Shown here one piece after another: positions 7,090 through 12,607 of a stretch of 12,607 nt of DNA. The stretch spans positions 1 to 12,607 of the forward strand of contig JBMNPP010000063.1 of NCBI GenBank assembly GCA_050943675.1. Direction: 5' to 3'. This DNA comes from Brooklawnia sp050943675. Its GTDB lineage: Bacteria > Actinomycetota > Actinomycetes > Propionibacteriales > Propionibacteriaceae. Numbering within the stretch: position 1 is the first letter of the stretch; every line of letters begins with the position of its first letter. Made by a program: the position numbers and the translations under genes. The notes under the pieces were generated by a model. It saw nothing but the letters and a program-made list of their open reading frames with translations. It was not told where the DNA came from and did not search any database.

Positions 7090-7908
7090 TCACGATCCTG
7101 TCATGTCAACGCCCAGCGCCGCCTCCGGGGCGAAGGTCACTGTGTCGTAGCGACCCGCACGAGTGTCGGCGATTGCGACGCGCCCGAACAGTGGCGCGCC
7201 CATCCCGCATATCAGTTTCACGGCCTCGGTGGCGATCGTGGTGCCCGCCTGCCCGGCCACCGGTCCCAGCACGCCCACCTCGAGCGAGGACGGTGTGGTG
7301 CCGGGTTTCGGCTGGTTGGGGTAGAGGTCACGCATCCGGGTGCCGGGCCCGCCATCGTCCGGGTTCGTCCAGAACACCGAGACCTGCCAGCTCATGTCGA
7401 CCACTGAACCCCACACCAGGGGTTTGTTGGCAGCCTCGCACCAGTCGCCCATCAGGTACTTGGTGTCGAAGGTGTCGCTGCATTCGAGCATCAGGTCGTA
7501 GTCATCGGCCAGTTCGTCCAGTAGTTCAGGGGTGGCCCAACCGTGGGTGCGTACCTCGAGGCGGTGGTTCATCGGACGCAGTTTGCGGGCGGCTGATTCG
7601 GTCTTGGCGACGTCGATGCTCTGCTCATCATGGATGACCTGCCGCTGCAGGTTGGTCACCTCGACCACGTCGGCGTCACAGATGCCGAGCGTGCCAACCC
7701 CGGCCGCGGCCAGGTACAGCAAAACCGGTGAACCCAGTCCACCGGCGCCCACCACCAGCACCCGGGCGGCCTGCATCCGGGCCAGGCCATCGACACCGAA
7801 ACCCGCTACCAGTGTGCTGCGCAGGTGCCGGGCGGCCCACTGCTCGTCCACCTCACCAACCGGCCGACCCAGCGGAACAGCCAGGCGCCGGGGCGTTGCA
7901 GCAGTCAT
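7090..7908 (-). CDS. moeB: MoeB/ThiF-family adenylyltransferase (MoaD-activating type, no rhodanese domain)
   Basis: Predicted to adenylate the C-terminal glycine of MoaD so that it can receive sulfur. The E1-like Rossmann core shows GAGGLGS (54-60, ATP binding), DADVVEVTNLQRQ (78-90, with the usual Asp, Asn and Arg residues), AKTESA (101-106) and CSDTFDTKYL (143-152). The protein is only 272 residues: it ends after the ThiF domain and lacks the rhodanese domain of MoeZ-type fusions. The zinc CxxC pairs of E. coli MoeB are absent. The first is replaced by RMRD (191-194), comparable to the YRD-type sequence I recall from actinobacterial MoeZ. The Cys usually found in PSCAE.GVLG is Ser208 (PSSLEVGVLG). 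Its start overlaps the moaE stop by 4 bp. Within this operon MoaD is the obvious partner; ThiS is a less likely alternative. Confidence 0.88.
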   Translation of the reverse strand: MTAATPRRLAVPLGRPVGEVDEQWAARHLRSTLVAGFGVDGLARMQAARVLVVGAGGLGSPVLLYLAAAGVGTLGICDADVVEVTNLQRQVIHDEQSIDVAKTESAARKLRPMNHRLEVRTHGWATPELLDELADDYDLMLECSDTFDTKYLMGDWCEAANKPLVWGSVVDMSWQVSVFWTNPDDGGPGTRMRDLYPNQPKPGTTPSSLEVGVLGPVAGQAGTTIATEAVKLICGMGAPLFGRVAIADTRAGRYDTVTFAPEAALGVDMTGS

Positions 7909-8351
7909 GCCTGGCCTGCCTCCAGATCACCCAGCCCGGTCCATTCACTGCGGCCGTCGCTGTAGTGCTGGTTCTTCCACACCGGCAGTCGGGCCTTCAC
8001 CTCGTCGACCAGGTCACTGACCGCGCCGAAGGCCTGTTTGCGGTGCGAGGCAGCCACGACGGCCACCATCGCGACATCGCCCACGTGCAGGTGGCCCACG
8101 CGGTGCTTGATACCCACCGCGTGGACCCCCTCACGTGTTGCGGTTTCGTGGGCCAAGGTGGCGATGATCTCGTCAGCGGCCGGGTGCGAGCTGTATTCGA
8201 TCGAGTCGACGGCCTGGCCGGTGTCGTGGTTGCGCACCACGCCAGCAAAGCTGACGACGGCGCCAGCAGCGTCGTGGCCGACCTCGGCTGACAGCGCGGC
8301 CACATCGAGATCGGAGTCGCTGACTTCAGCGAAGATCACCTTGGCGTTCAT
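7905..8351 (-). CDS. moaE: Molybdopterin synthase large subunit MoaE
   Basis: Large catalytic subunit of molybdopterin synthase. With thiocarboxylated MoaD it converts cyclic pyranopterin monophosphate to molybdopterin. The 148-residue protein has GAVVSFAGVVRNHDTG (30-45), IEYSSHPAADE (51-61), HRVGHLHVGDVAM (83-95), ASHRKQAF (101-108) and VDEVKARLPVWKNQ (115-128). The two active-site lysines, Lys119 and Lys126, are present. The start is the ATG at 8351 because AAGGAG lies 5 bases upstream and the family begins here. The open frame extends to 8456, but those 35 residues are encoded within the moaD gene and its spacer and are not MoaE-like. It follows moaD by 22 bp and overlaps the moeB-like gene by 4 bp. 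Confidence 0.95.
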   Translation of the reverse strand: MNAKVIFAEVSDSDLDVAALSAEVGHDAAGAVVSFAGVVRNHDTGQAVDSIEYSSHPAADEIIATLAHETATREGVHAVGIKHRVGHLHVGDVAMVAVVAASHRKQAFGAVSDLVDEVKARLPVWKNQHYSDGRSEWTGLGDLEAGQA

Positions 8352-8356
8352 GGGTT

Positions 8357-8362
8357 CTCCTT
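8357..8362 (-). promoter_or_regulatory. Shine-Dalgarno that fixes the moaE start
   Basis: AAGGAG on the minus strand, 5 bases before the ATG at 8351, in the 22-bp moaD-moaE spacer. It rules out the longer open frame reaching back to 8456. Confidence 0.75.
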
Positions 8363-8373
8363 GGTCTTGCGGC

Positions 8374-8625
8374 TTATCCGCCAGCGAATGGTGGCAGAAC
8401 GTCGACGCTGGTCTGCCCGGCGGGCAGCAGATCGGATGATTGGCTCGGGCGGCCATCGGTCAACAAGGTGCAGACCTGCAGCACCTTGGCCAACTGTTCA
8501 TTGCCCGAACCAAGCCTGGTCACCAGATCGGCCAGGCTGCTGCCGGCTGGCAGCTGCACCGACCTGGTCTGGGCACCGGCCGCTTCAGCGGCCCCGGCGA
8601 AGAAGCGCACTATGCACGTATTCAT
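8374..8625 (-). CDS. moaD: Molybdopterin synthase sulfur-carrier subunit MoaD
   Basis: Small ubiquitin-like sulfur carrier of molybdopterin synthase. The 83 residues have the expected length and end in the required Gly-Gly (PPFAGG*), whose last carboxylate is adenylated by the MoeB-like enzyme and then thiocarboxylated. Other family-like features are the RFFAGAAEAAG stretch (7-17) and a LPAGSSLADLV segment (25-35). The ATG at 8625 is preceded by AAGGAA with a 5-base spacer. It lies 14 bp downstream of moaA and 22 bp upstream of its partner moaE, the standard arrangement for a 1:1 complex. The short, variable sequence would make it easy to miss alone, but the C-terminus and context make the call firm. 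Confidence 0.93.
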   Translation of the reverse strand: MNTCIVRFFAGAAEAAGAQTRSVQLPAGSSLADLVTRLGSGNEQLAKVLQVCTLLTDGRPSQSSDLLPAGQTSVDVLPPFAGG

Positions 8626-8639
8626 AGGTGTTCCTTTCG

Positions 8640-9755
8640 TCAGCCTCCGATGGCCGACATCGGTCGAGCCGGCCTTGCGAACCCGTCGTGGTCGATGCCA
8701 TGTGCCCTTGGTTTGACCCAGGTGGCACGTTTCCAGAGTTCGGCGATCTCATCATCACTGGCCCCCGCACGCATGGGGGTGCGCAGGTCCGTTTCTGCGT
8801 TGTCGAACAGGCAGGTGCGCAGCTGGCCGTCAGCGGTGATCCGCGTCCGGTCGCAGGTGGCGCAGAACGGGGCGGTGACCGAAGCAATGATGCCAACGTC
8901 GCCGCTCAGGCCGTCCCATTCGACATTCCACAACTCTGCTGGAGCAGCGCCCCGGCTCACCGCCGGCTCGGTCAGGATCGCGCCGGTGCTGGTGAGCGCT
9001 TCCAGTAGCTGGCGGCGGGTGACGATGGTGTTGGCCTGCCAGGTCGCGGAGTCCGCACCCAGGGGCATGTGCTCGATGAAGCGCAACTGGTAGCCGTGGG
9101 TGAGGCAGAAGTGCAGCAGTTGCGATGCATCGGTGCGGTAGGTCTCGGGTTGGGGCACCGCGTTCACCTTGATCGGGGTGAGCCCCGCCTTGCGGGCGGC
9201 GGCCAGTCCGGCCAGCACCGCGGGCAGCCGATTGCGCTGGGTCACATCGGCGTAGTGGTCCGGGTTGGTGGTGTCGAGCGATACGTTGACCCGCTGCATG
9301 CCGGCGTCCGCAAGTGCCTGGGCGCGGTGCGCCAGGCCGAGTGCGTTGGTGGTCATCGAGATGCCCGGCCGCTTGCCGTCATGGGTGGTCATGGCGGCGG
9401 TGGCGGCCACGAGGTGTTCAAGGCTGCGACGCAGCAGGGGTTCGCCCCCGGTGAACCGCACATTGGTGATTGCCAGCCGGGTTATCGCTATCCGGACCAG
9501 GCGGAGCAGCTCTTCGTCGCTGAGCAGTACCTCGTCGGGAAGCCAGCTCGCCGGGTCCTCGGGCATGCAGTAGGTGCAGCGCAGGTTGCAGCGGTCAGTC
9601 AGTGAGACCCGAAGGTCGCGGGCCACGCGCCCATAGCGGTCGGTGAGTGGTGCATCAGCGGGCTGGTCTGCCGCGTTCAAGGGCATTCCCAGGTATGCGG
9701 GCACCGGCGCCTCCTTGCTGTCGGTCGTGCCCCATCGGGGGCTTGTGCGCGTCAT
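8640..9755 (-). CDS. moaA: GTP 3',8-cyclase MoaA (radical SAM)
   Basis: First enzyme of Moco synthesis. It uses radical S-adenosylmethionine chemistry to cyclise GTP to 3',8-cyclo-7,8-dihydro-GTP. The radical-SAM cluster motif C-N-L-R-C-T-Y-C gives Cys56, Cys60 and Cys63. GGEP (103-106) and NVSLDT (157-162) are the expected SAM-domain motifs. The second, substrate-binding cluster is C298-A-T-C301 with Cys315 (FCATCDRTRI...LRTC). The C-terminus ends in the conserved Gly-Gly (SAIGG*). At 371 residues it is slightly long because of about 40 extra N-terminal residues before RDLRVSLTDRC. The ATG at 9755 has AAGG 5 bases upstream. An internal ATG at 9686 also keeps the full catalytic domain but has a poorly spaced ribosome-binding site. 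It is the first gene of the operon. Confidence 0.96.
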   Translation of the reverse strand: MTRTSPRWGTTDSKEAPVPAYLGMPLNAADQPADAPLTDRYGRVARDLRVSLTDRCNLRCTYCMPEDPASWLPDEVLLSDEELLRLVRIAITRLAITNVRFTGGEPLLRRSLEHLVAATAAMTTHDGKRPGISMTTNALGLAHRAQALADAGMQRVNVSLDTTNPDHYADVTQRNRLPAVLAGLAAARKAGLTPIKVNAVPQPETYRTDASQLLHFCLTHGYQLRFIEHMPLGADSATWQANTIVTRRQLLEALTSTGAILTEPAVSRGAAPAELWNVEWDGLSGDVGIIASVTAPFCATCDRTRITADGQLRTCLFDNAETDLRTPMRAGASDDEIAELWKRATWVKPRAHGIDHDGFARPARPMSAIGG

Positions 9756-9816
9756 TGGAGCCTTGGCCGTCCCTGCCCCCCGGCATTTGTCCAGTCTGCC
9801 ATAAAGAATTCAGTGC

Positions 9817-9830
9817 TCACCAAGTGGTCA
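9817..9830. promoter_or_regulatory. Palindrome upstream of the moa operon, candidate operator
   Basis: TCACCAAGTGGTCA is nearly symmetric: the core ACCA-AG-TGGT is a perfect inverted repeat, and the outermost T and A also pair. It lies 62 bases before the moaA ATG in the 111-bp gap between the copper ATPase gene and moaA. Read on the minus strand it contains TTGGTG, a possible -35 box, followed by an AT-rich stretch (GAATTCTTTATGG), but no convincing -10 hexamer at 16-18 bp. I assign no regulator. No Moco riboswitch fold was recognised in this short leader. Confidence 0.3.
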
Positions 9831-9866
9831 TTTCGGGCAGGGGCGGCCAGGGGGCGTGCCCGCTTG

Positions 9867-11903
9867 TCACGTGAGGATGGCCCGGGTGCTGGTTTCGGGG
9901 CTCAAATCCATTCGGCGCAGCAGTTGGGCGTTGAACGCGACGACCACTGTCGACAGCGACATCAGGATCGCCCCGACCGCCATCGGCAGCACGAACCCCA
10001 CCGGGGCAAGCACGCCTGCGGCCAACGGGACGGCGAGCAGGTTGTAGCCGGCTGCCCACCACAAGTTCTGCCGCATCTTGCGGTAGGCGGCCCGGGACAG
10101 CTCGATCACCGACAACACTGATCGTGGGTCGGAGCTGGCCAGGATTACCCCGGCCGAGGCGAGCGCGACGTCAGTGCCGGCCCCGATGGCGATGCCGACA
10201 TCGGCCTGGGCGAGTGCGGGTGCGTCGTTGACGCCGTCGCCCACCATCGCCACCTGGCGGCCCTCGGCCTGCAACTGGGCGACCCTGGCGGCTTTGTCCT
10301 CGGGGCGCACACCAGCGAAGATCCGGTCGATGCCGAGTTCACCGGCGACCTGGTCGGCCACTGCCTGGGCATCACCGGTGATCATGACGACCTCGATGCC
10401 GAGTTGGTGGAGCGCCTCGACGGCTTCCCGGGATTCCGGACGGATCTGGTCAGCCAGCCTCAGGCCACCAATCATGTGTCCGTCGCGCAGGACGTGCAGG
10501 ATGATCGCACCCTCGTCCCGCCAGGTCTGTGCTGCACCGATCTCGGGCTGGGCGGCCTCGGCGAGCAGGTGCGGGCCACCCACCCTGATCTGGTGCCCGG
10601 CCACGGTGGCGGTGACGCCGACGGCGGGTGCTGAACTGAAGCCGCTGGCCGGCTCGATCGGCAGACCCTGCTGGTCGGCGGCGGCCACGATCGCCCGGGC
10701 CAGCGGGTGCTCGCTGTACGCCTCGGCGGCAGCCGCCCAGCCGAGCACCGTCCCGGCCCGGTAGCCATCTGCCGGCTCGACAGCGGTAACGATGGGTTCG
10801 CCCCTGGTGAGGGTGCCGGTCTTGTCGAACAACACGGTGTCGACCTGGCGCATCGATTCCAGTGCGAGCCGGTCAGTGACAAGGACGCCACCGCGGGCTG
10901 CCCGCTCGGTTGCGATTGAGACCACCAGCGGAATCGCCAGACCCAGTGCGTGCGGGCAGGCGATCACCAGCACCGTGATGGTGCGCGCCACGGCATCCTC
11001 CGGGCCGGCGGCCAGCAGCCAGGCAGTCGCGGTGAGCACTGCCGCGATCAGCGCGAACCAGAACAACCACGCGGCCGCCCGGTCGGCGACGCGTTGGGCC
11101 CGCGAGGACGAACTCTGCGCTTGCGCCACCAGCCGGTTGATGCCGGCCAGGGTGGTCTGGTCGCCCGTGGCGCTCACCTGCACCCGTAGCCCGGAATCTG
11201 TGGCGACAGTGCCAGCCGTGACCGCGTCCCCCTGCCCGCGGGCGACCGGTCGTGATTCGCCAGTGATCATCGACTCGTCCATGTCGGCACCCCCGGCGAG
11301 GATGACCCCGTCGGCCGGGACGCTGCCCCCCGGGCGGACGAGGACGACATCTCCCACCTGAAGCTCGGTGGGTGCGACCTTGACCACTTCGTCCCCGTCG
11401 ACCCGTTCGGCCTCGTCGGGGAGCAGGGCAGCCAGCGAGTCCAGCGCCGAGGTGGTTTGGGCCAGGGAACGCATCTCGATCCAGTGACCCAGCAGCATGA
11501 TGACGATCAGCAGCGCCAGTTCCCACCAGAACTCCAGCTCATGCCCGATCCAGCCGAGCGTCGCGGCCCAGGATGCGATGAACGCCACCGTGATGCCGAG
11601 TGAGATCAGCAGCATCATCCCCGGTTGACGCGCCCGGATCTCACCGACGGCACCGCTGAGGAACGGCCGTCCGCCCCAGAAGTACATGACGGTGCCCAGC
11701 ACCGGTGCGATCCACATCGCCCGATCACCGACGGAGTAGCCGAGCAGCATGGCGAACATCGGCGAGAAGGCGACCACCGGGATGCCGATCACCAGGTTGA
11801 TCCAGAACAGCCGCCGGAACTGGGCGACGTGGTCACCATGCCCACCGTGGTGGCCCTCGTGGTGGGCGTGGCCGTCGTGCGGGTCCGTGGGGTGGTGGTT
11901 CAT
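9867..11903 (-). CDS. copB: Copper-transporting P1B-type ATPase, CopB-like (CPH motif)
   Basis: ATP-driven membrane exporter of copper, 678 residues. The N-terminus is a histidine-rich metal-binding tail (10 His in the first 25 residues) instead of a CxxC heavy-metal domain. The membrane motif C316-P317-H318 and the C-terminal MSLST (648-652) mark the CopB/P1B-3 subgroup, linked to Cu(II), Cu(I) or Ag(I). Catalytic parts are all present: TGES actuator loop (214-217), phosphorylation site DKTGTLT (Asp360), SEHPLA nucleotide motif (397-402) and GDGVNDAP (555-562). About eight membrane helices are visible. The start is set at the ATG at 11903, where the His-rich tail begins. The frame is open back to 12062, but that region holds the promoter and operator. 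The Shine-Dalgarno is weak. Copper induction is expected from the operator at 11975-11991. No chaperone or csoR gene is in the window. Confidence 0.94.
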   Translation of the reverse strand: MNHHPTDPHDGHAHHEGHHGGHGDHVAQFRRLFWINLVIGIPVVAFSPMFAMLLGYSVGDRAMWIAPVLGTVMYFWGGRPFLSGAVGEIRARQPGMMLLISLGITVAFIASWAATLGWIGHELEFWWELALLIVIMLLGHWIEMRSLAQTTSALDSLAALLPDEAERVDGDEVVKVAPTELQVGDVVLVRPGGSVPADGVILAGGADMDESMITGESRPVARGQGDAVTAGTVATDSGLRVQVSATGDQTTLAGINRLVAQAQSSSSRAQRVADRAAAWLFWFALIAAVLTATAWLLAAGPEDAVARTITVLVIACPHALGLAIPLVVSIATERAARGGVLVTDRLALESMRQVDTVLFDKTGTLTRGEPIVTAVEPADGYRAGTVLGWAAAAEAYSEHPLARAIVAAADQQGLPIEPASGFSSAPAVGVTATVAGHQIRVGGPHLLAEAAQPEIGAAQTWRDEGAIILHVLRDGHMIGGLRLADQIRPESREAVEALHQLGIEVVMITGDAQAVADQVAGELGIDRIFAGVRPEDKAARVAQLQAEGRQVAMVGDGVNDAPALAQADVGIAIGAGTDVALASAGVILASSDPRSVLSVIELSRAAYRKMRQNLWWAAGYNLLAVPLAAGVLAPVGFVLPMAVGAILMSLSTVVVAFNAQLLRRMDLSPETSTRAILT

Positions 11904-11969
11904 GGTCGAGAGTCCATTTCTCTGTGCTGTCGGGTGTCGGCTGCTGTGAGTGGTGCTCGTGGTGTGCAG

Positions 11970-11997
11970 ACCATATACCCCGCCGGGGTATCGGCAA
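11970..11997 (-). promoter_or_regulatory. Predicted promoter of the copper ATPase
   Basis: On the minus strand, TTGCCG (11997-11992) and TATGGT (11975-11970) form -35 and -10 boxes with a 16-base spacer. The spacer is almost entirely the copper operator, so a bound repressor would block RNA polymerase. Transcription would start near 11963, leaving a leader of about 60 bases before the ATG. Confidence 0.55.
11975..11991. promoter_or_regulatory. CsoR-like copper operator
   Basis: ATACCCC-GCC-GGGGTAT is a perfect 7-bp inverted repeat around 3 bases. The TACCCC...GGGGTA form is typical of operators bound by CsoR-family copper-sensing repressors, which release DNA on binding Cu(I). Its place in the promoter spacer of a copper ATPase supports the call. 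The csoR gene itself is not in the window. Confidence 0.75.
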
Positions 11998-12082
11998 ACC
12001 GTCTGCGGTGCACAATCCCCCGATTTTGCGTAACTGCCGCACAGCCGCTGCACAGCAAGCACACAGGTACTTGGGTTTGACT

Positions 12083-12088
12083 AGGATT
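12083..12088 (+). promoter_or_regulatory. Possible -10 box of the DUF4956 gene
   Basis: TAGGAT matches TANNAT, 19 bases before the TTG start, in an AT-richer patch. It lies inside an imperfect palindrome, CTAGGATTTCTAG (12081-12093). No good -35 box is seen, so this is weak. Apart from this and the copper promoter, I see nothing in the 204-bp divergent gap 11904-12107. Confidence 0.2.
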
Positions 12089-12096
12089 TCTAGTTC

Positions 12097-12101
12097 AGGA
12101 G
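12097..12101 (+). promoter_or_regulatory. Shine-Dalgarno supporting a TTG start
   Basis: AGGAG lies 6 bases before TTG at 12108. With no in-frame ATG or GTG between the upstream stop (12078-12080) and the homologous region, it fixes the unusual start codon of the DUF4956 gene. Confidence 0.7.
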
Positions 12102-12107
12102 TTAACC

Positions 12108-12607
12108 TTGTCAATCAACATTGCACTGTTCGTCGTCGACATCATCGCTGCGGCCGTTCTCGTCTTCGCCGTCTACTATCGGCGGCATCGACGCCGCGAC
12201 CTGGTTGTCGCCTTCCTCGGCATCAATGTCGTGGTGCTGGCCGTGTCTGCGGTGCTGGGGGCGACCGAGATCGCGATGGGCCTGGGGTTCGGGCTGTTCG
12301 GTGTGCTGAGCATCATCCGGCTGCGATCCGACGAGATCTCGCAGCGTGAGGTCGCCTACTATTTCGCAGCACTGGCCATGGGGCTGATCGCTGGACTGTC
12401 GGCGACGCTGCTCGTGCCGACCGCGCTTATCGGGCTGATTGTGGCGGTGATGTGGGTTGCCGACCACCCGGGCTTGCTGAGCCGCAGCCGCCACCAGACT
12501 GTTCGGCTGGATCGCGCGATCGCTGATGAGGACGAACTCCGTGACGAACTCGATCTGCTGCTGGGCGCCACCGTGACCTCGCTGACCGTCCAGCACCTCG
12601 ACCTGGT
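12108..12607 (+). CDS. DUF4956-family membrane protein, 3' end beyond the window
   Basis: A TTG start opens a frame that stays open to the window end (166 complete codons). The protein has about four to five hydrophobic segments (roughly 5-24, 32-50, 57-70, 84-103 and 104-118), then a charged, acidic cytoplasmic-looking part (from about 124). The stretch GFGLFGVLSIIRLRSDEIS (60-78) followed by EVAYYFAAL (81-89) is characteristic of DUF4956 proteins. These are inner-membrane proteins of unknown function, often encoded beside VTC-domain polyphosphate-polymerase-like or CotH-like proteins; such a partner would lie past the right edge. The gene is divergent from the copper ATPase with 204 bp between starts, and nothing shows that it shares copper control. 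The TTG start is supported by AGGAG 6 bases upstream. The full length is unknown. Confidence 0.82.
   Translation, partial: MSINIALFVVDIIAAAVLVFAVYYRRHRRRDLVVAFLGINVVVLAVSAVLGATEIAMGLGFGLFGVLSIIRLRSDEISQREVAYYFAALAMGLIAGLSATLLVPTALIGLIVAVMWVADHPGLLSRSRHQTVRLDRAIADEDELRDELDLLLGATVTSLTVQHLDL

Noticed and set aside
7066..7093. GTG start at 7093 for moeA, giving nine extra residues
   Set aside because: Those codons include the AAGGAG ribosome-binding site for the ATG at 7066, where MoeA homology begins.
9834..9862. Inverted repeat CGGGCA...TGCCCG just after the copper ATPase stop
   Set aside because: The stem is 6 bp with a 17-base loop and no following T-tract; it could be part of a hairpin, but not enough for a terminator call.
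9647..9874. A plus-strand frame with cysteine pairs (CRSC, CPVC) hinting at a small zinc ribbon
   Set aside because: It overlaps the moaA 5' end antisense, lacks a good ribosome-binding site and has no stable domain pattern; the cysteines look accidental.
11904..12062. Upstream extension of the copper ATPase frame by 53 residues
   Set aside because: The extension crosses the predicted promoter and the CsoR-like operator and encodes nothing like a metal-binding domain.
1..12607. CRISPR arrays, tRNA or rRNA genes, insertion sequences, attachment sites
   Set aside because: No direct-repeat arrays, cloverleaf-like segments, transposase motifs or flanking target duplications were seen on reading both strands by eye.

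Overview
The window is strongly G+C-rich with tightly packed genes, Shine-Dalgarno starts and many ATGA stop/start overlaps. It also carries a DLW-39-type microprotein and a CsoR-type copper operator. Together these point to a high-G+C Gram-positive bacterium (Actinomycetota). A propionibacterial relative is possible, but the sequence alone does not settle genus or family. Nothing suggests a phage, plasmid or insertion sequence; this looks like ordinary chromosome.

Layout. (1) 1-168: window edge, with a possible start of a leftward gene and a short divergent promoter region. (2) 169-1998: a 609-residue protein of unknown function. It is followed tail-to-tail by a 41-residue DLW-39-like membrane microprotein on the opposite strand (2000-2125). 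(3) 2156-3685: a lipoprotein zinc aminopeptidase of family M28 with a PA domain. (4) 3730-4679: a HIT-family nucleotide hydrolase that overlaps a MogA/MoaB-type molybdopterin adenylyltransferase by 4 bp. (5) 4696-9755, leftward: a seven-gene molybdenum cofactor (Moco) operon transcribed in the order moaA, moaD, moaE, moeB-like, moeA, moaC, mobA. (6) 9867-11903, leftward: a CopB-like (CPH-type) P1B copper-transporting ATPase. A perfect CsoR-like operator sits between its -35 and -10 boxes. (7) 12108-end, rightward: the start of a DUF4956-family membrane protein with a TTG start codon, cut by the window.

How the genes work together. MoaA and MoaC convert GTP to cyclic pyranopterin monophosphate. 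MoaD and MoaE (molybdopterin synthase) add sulfur, with MoaD adenylated by the MoeB-like enzyme. The MogA-like protein adenylates molybdopterin, MoeA inserts molybdate, and MobA attaches GMP to give the guanine dinucleotide form used by nitrate/DMSO-reductase-type enzymes. The set runs from GTP to MGD-Moco, but no molybdate transporter and no molybdoenzyme lies inside the window. The copper ATPase is a separate, metal-responsive unit.

I see no clearly new defence or mobile system. The points most worth a second look are the uncharacterised 609-residue protein, the DLW-39 microprotein, the HIT-mogA coupling, the altered MoeB-like enzyme, and the operators upstream of the ATPase and of moaA.
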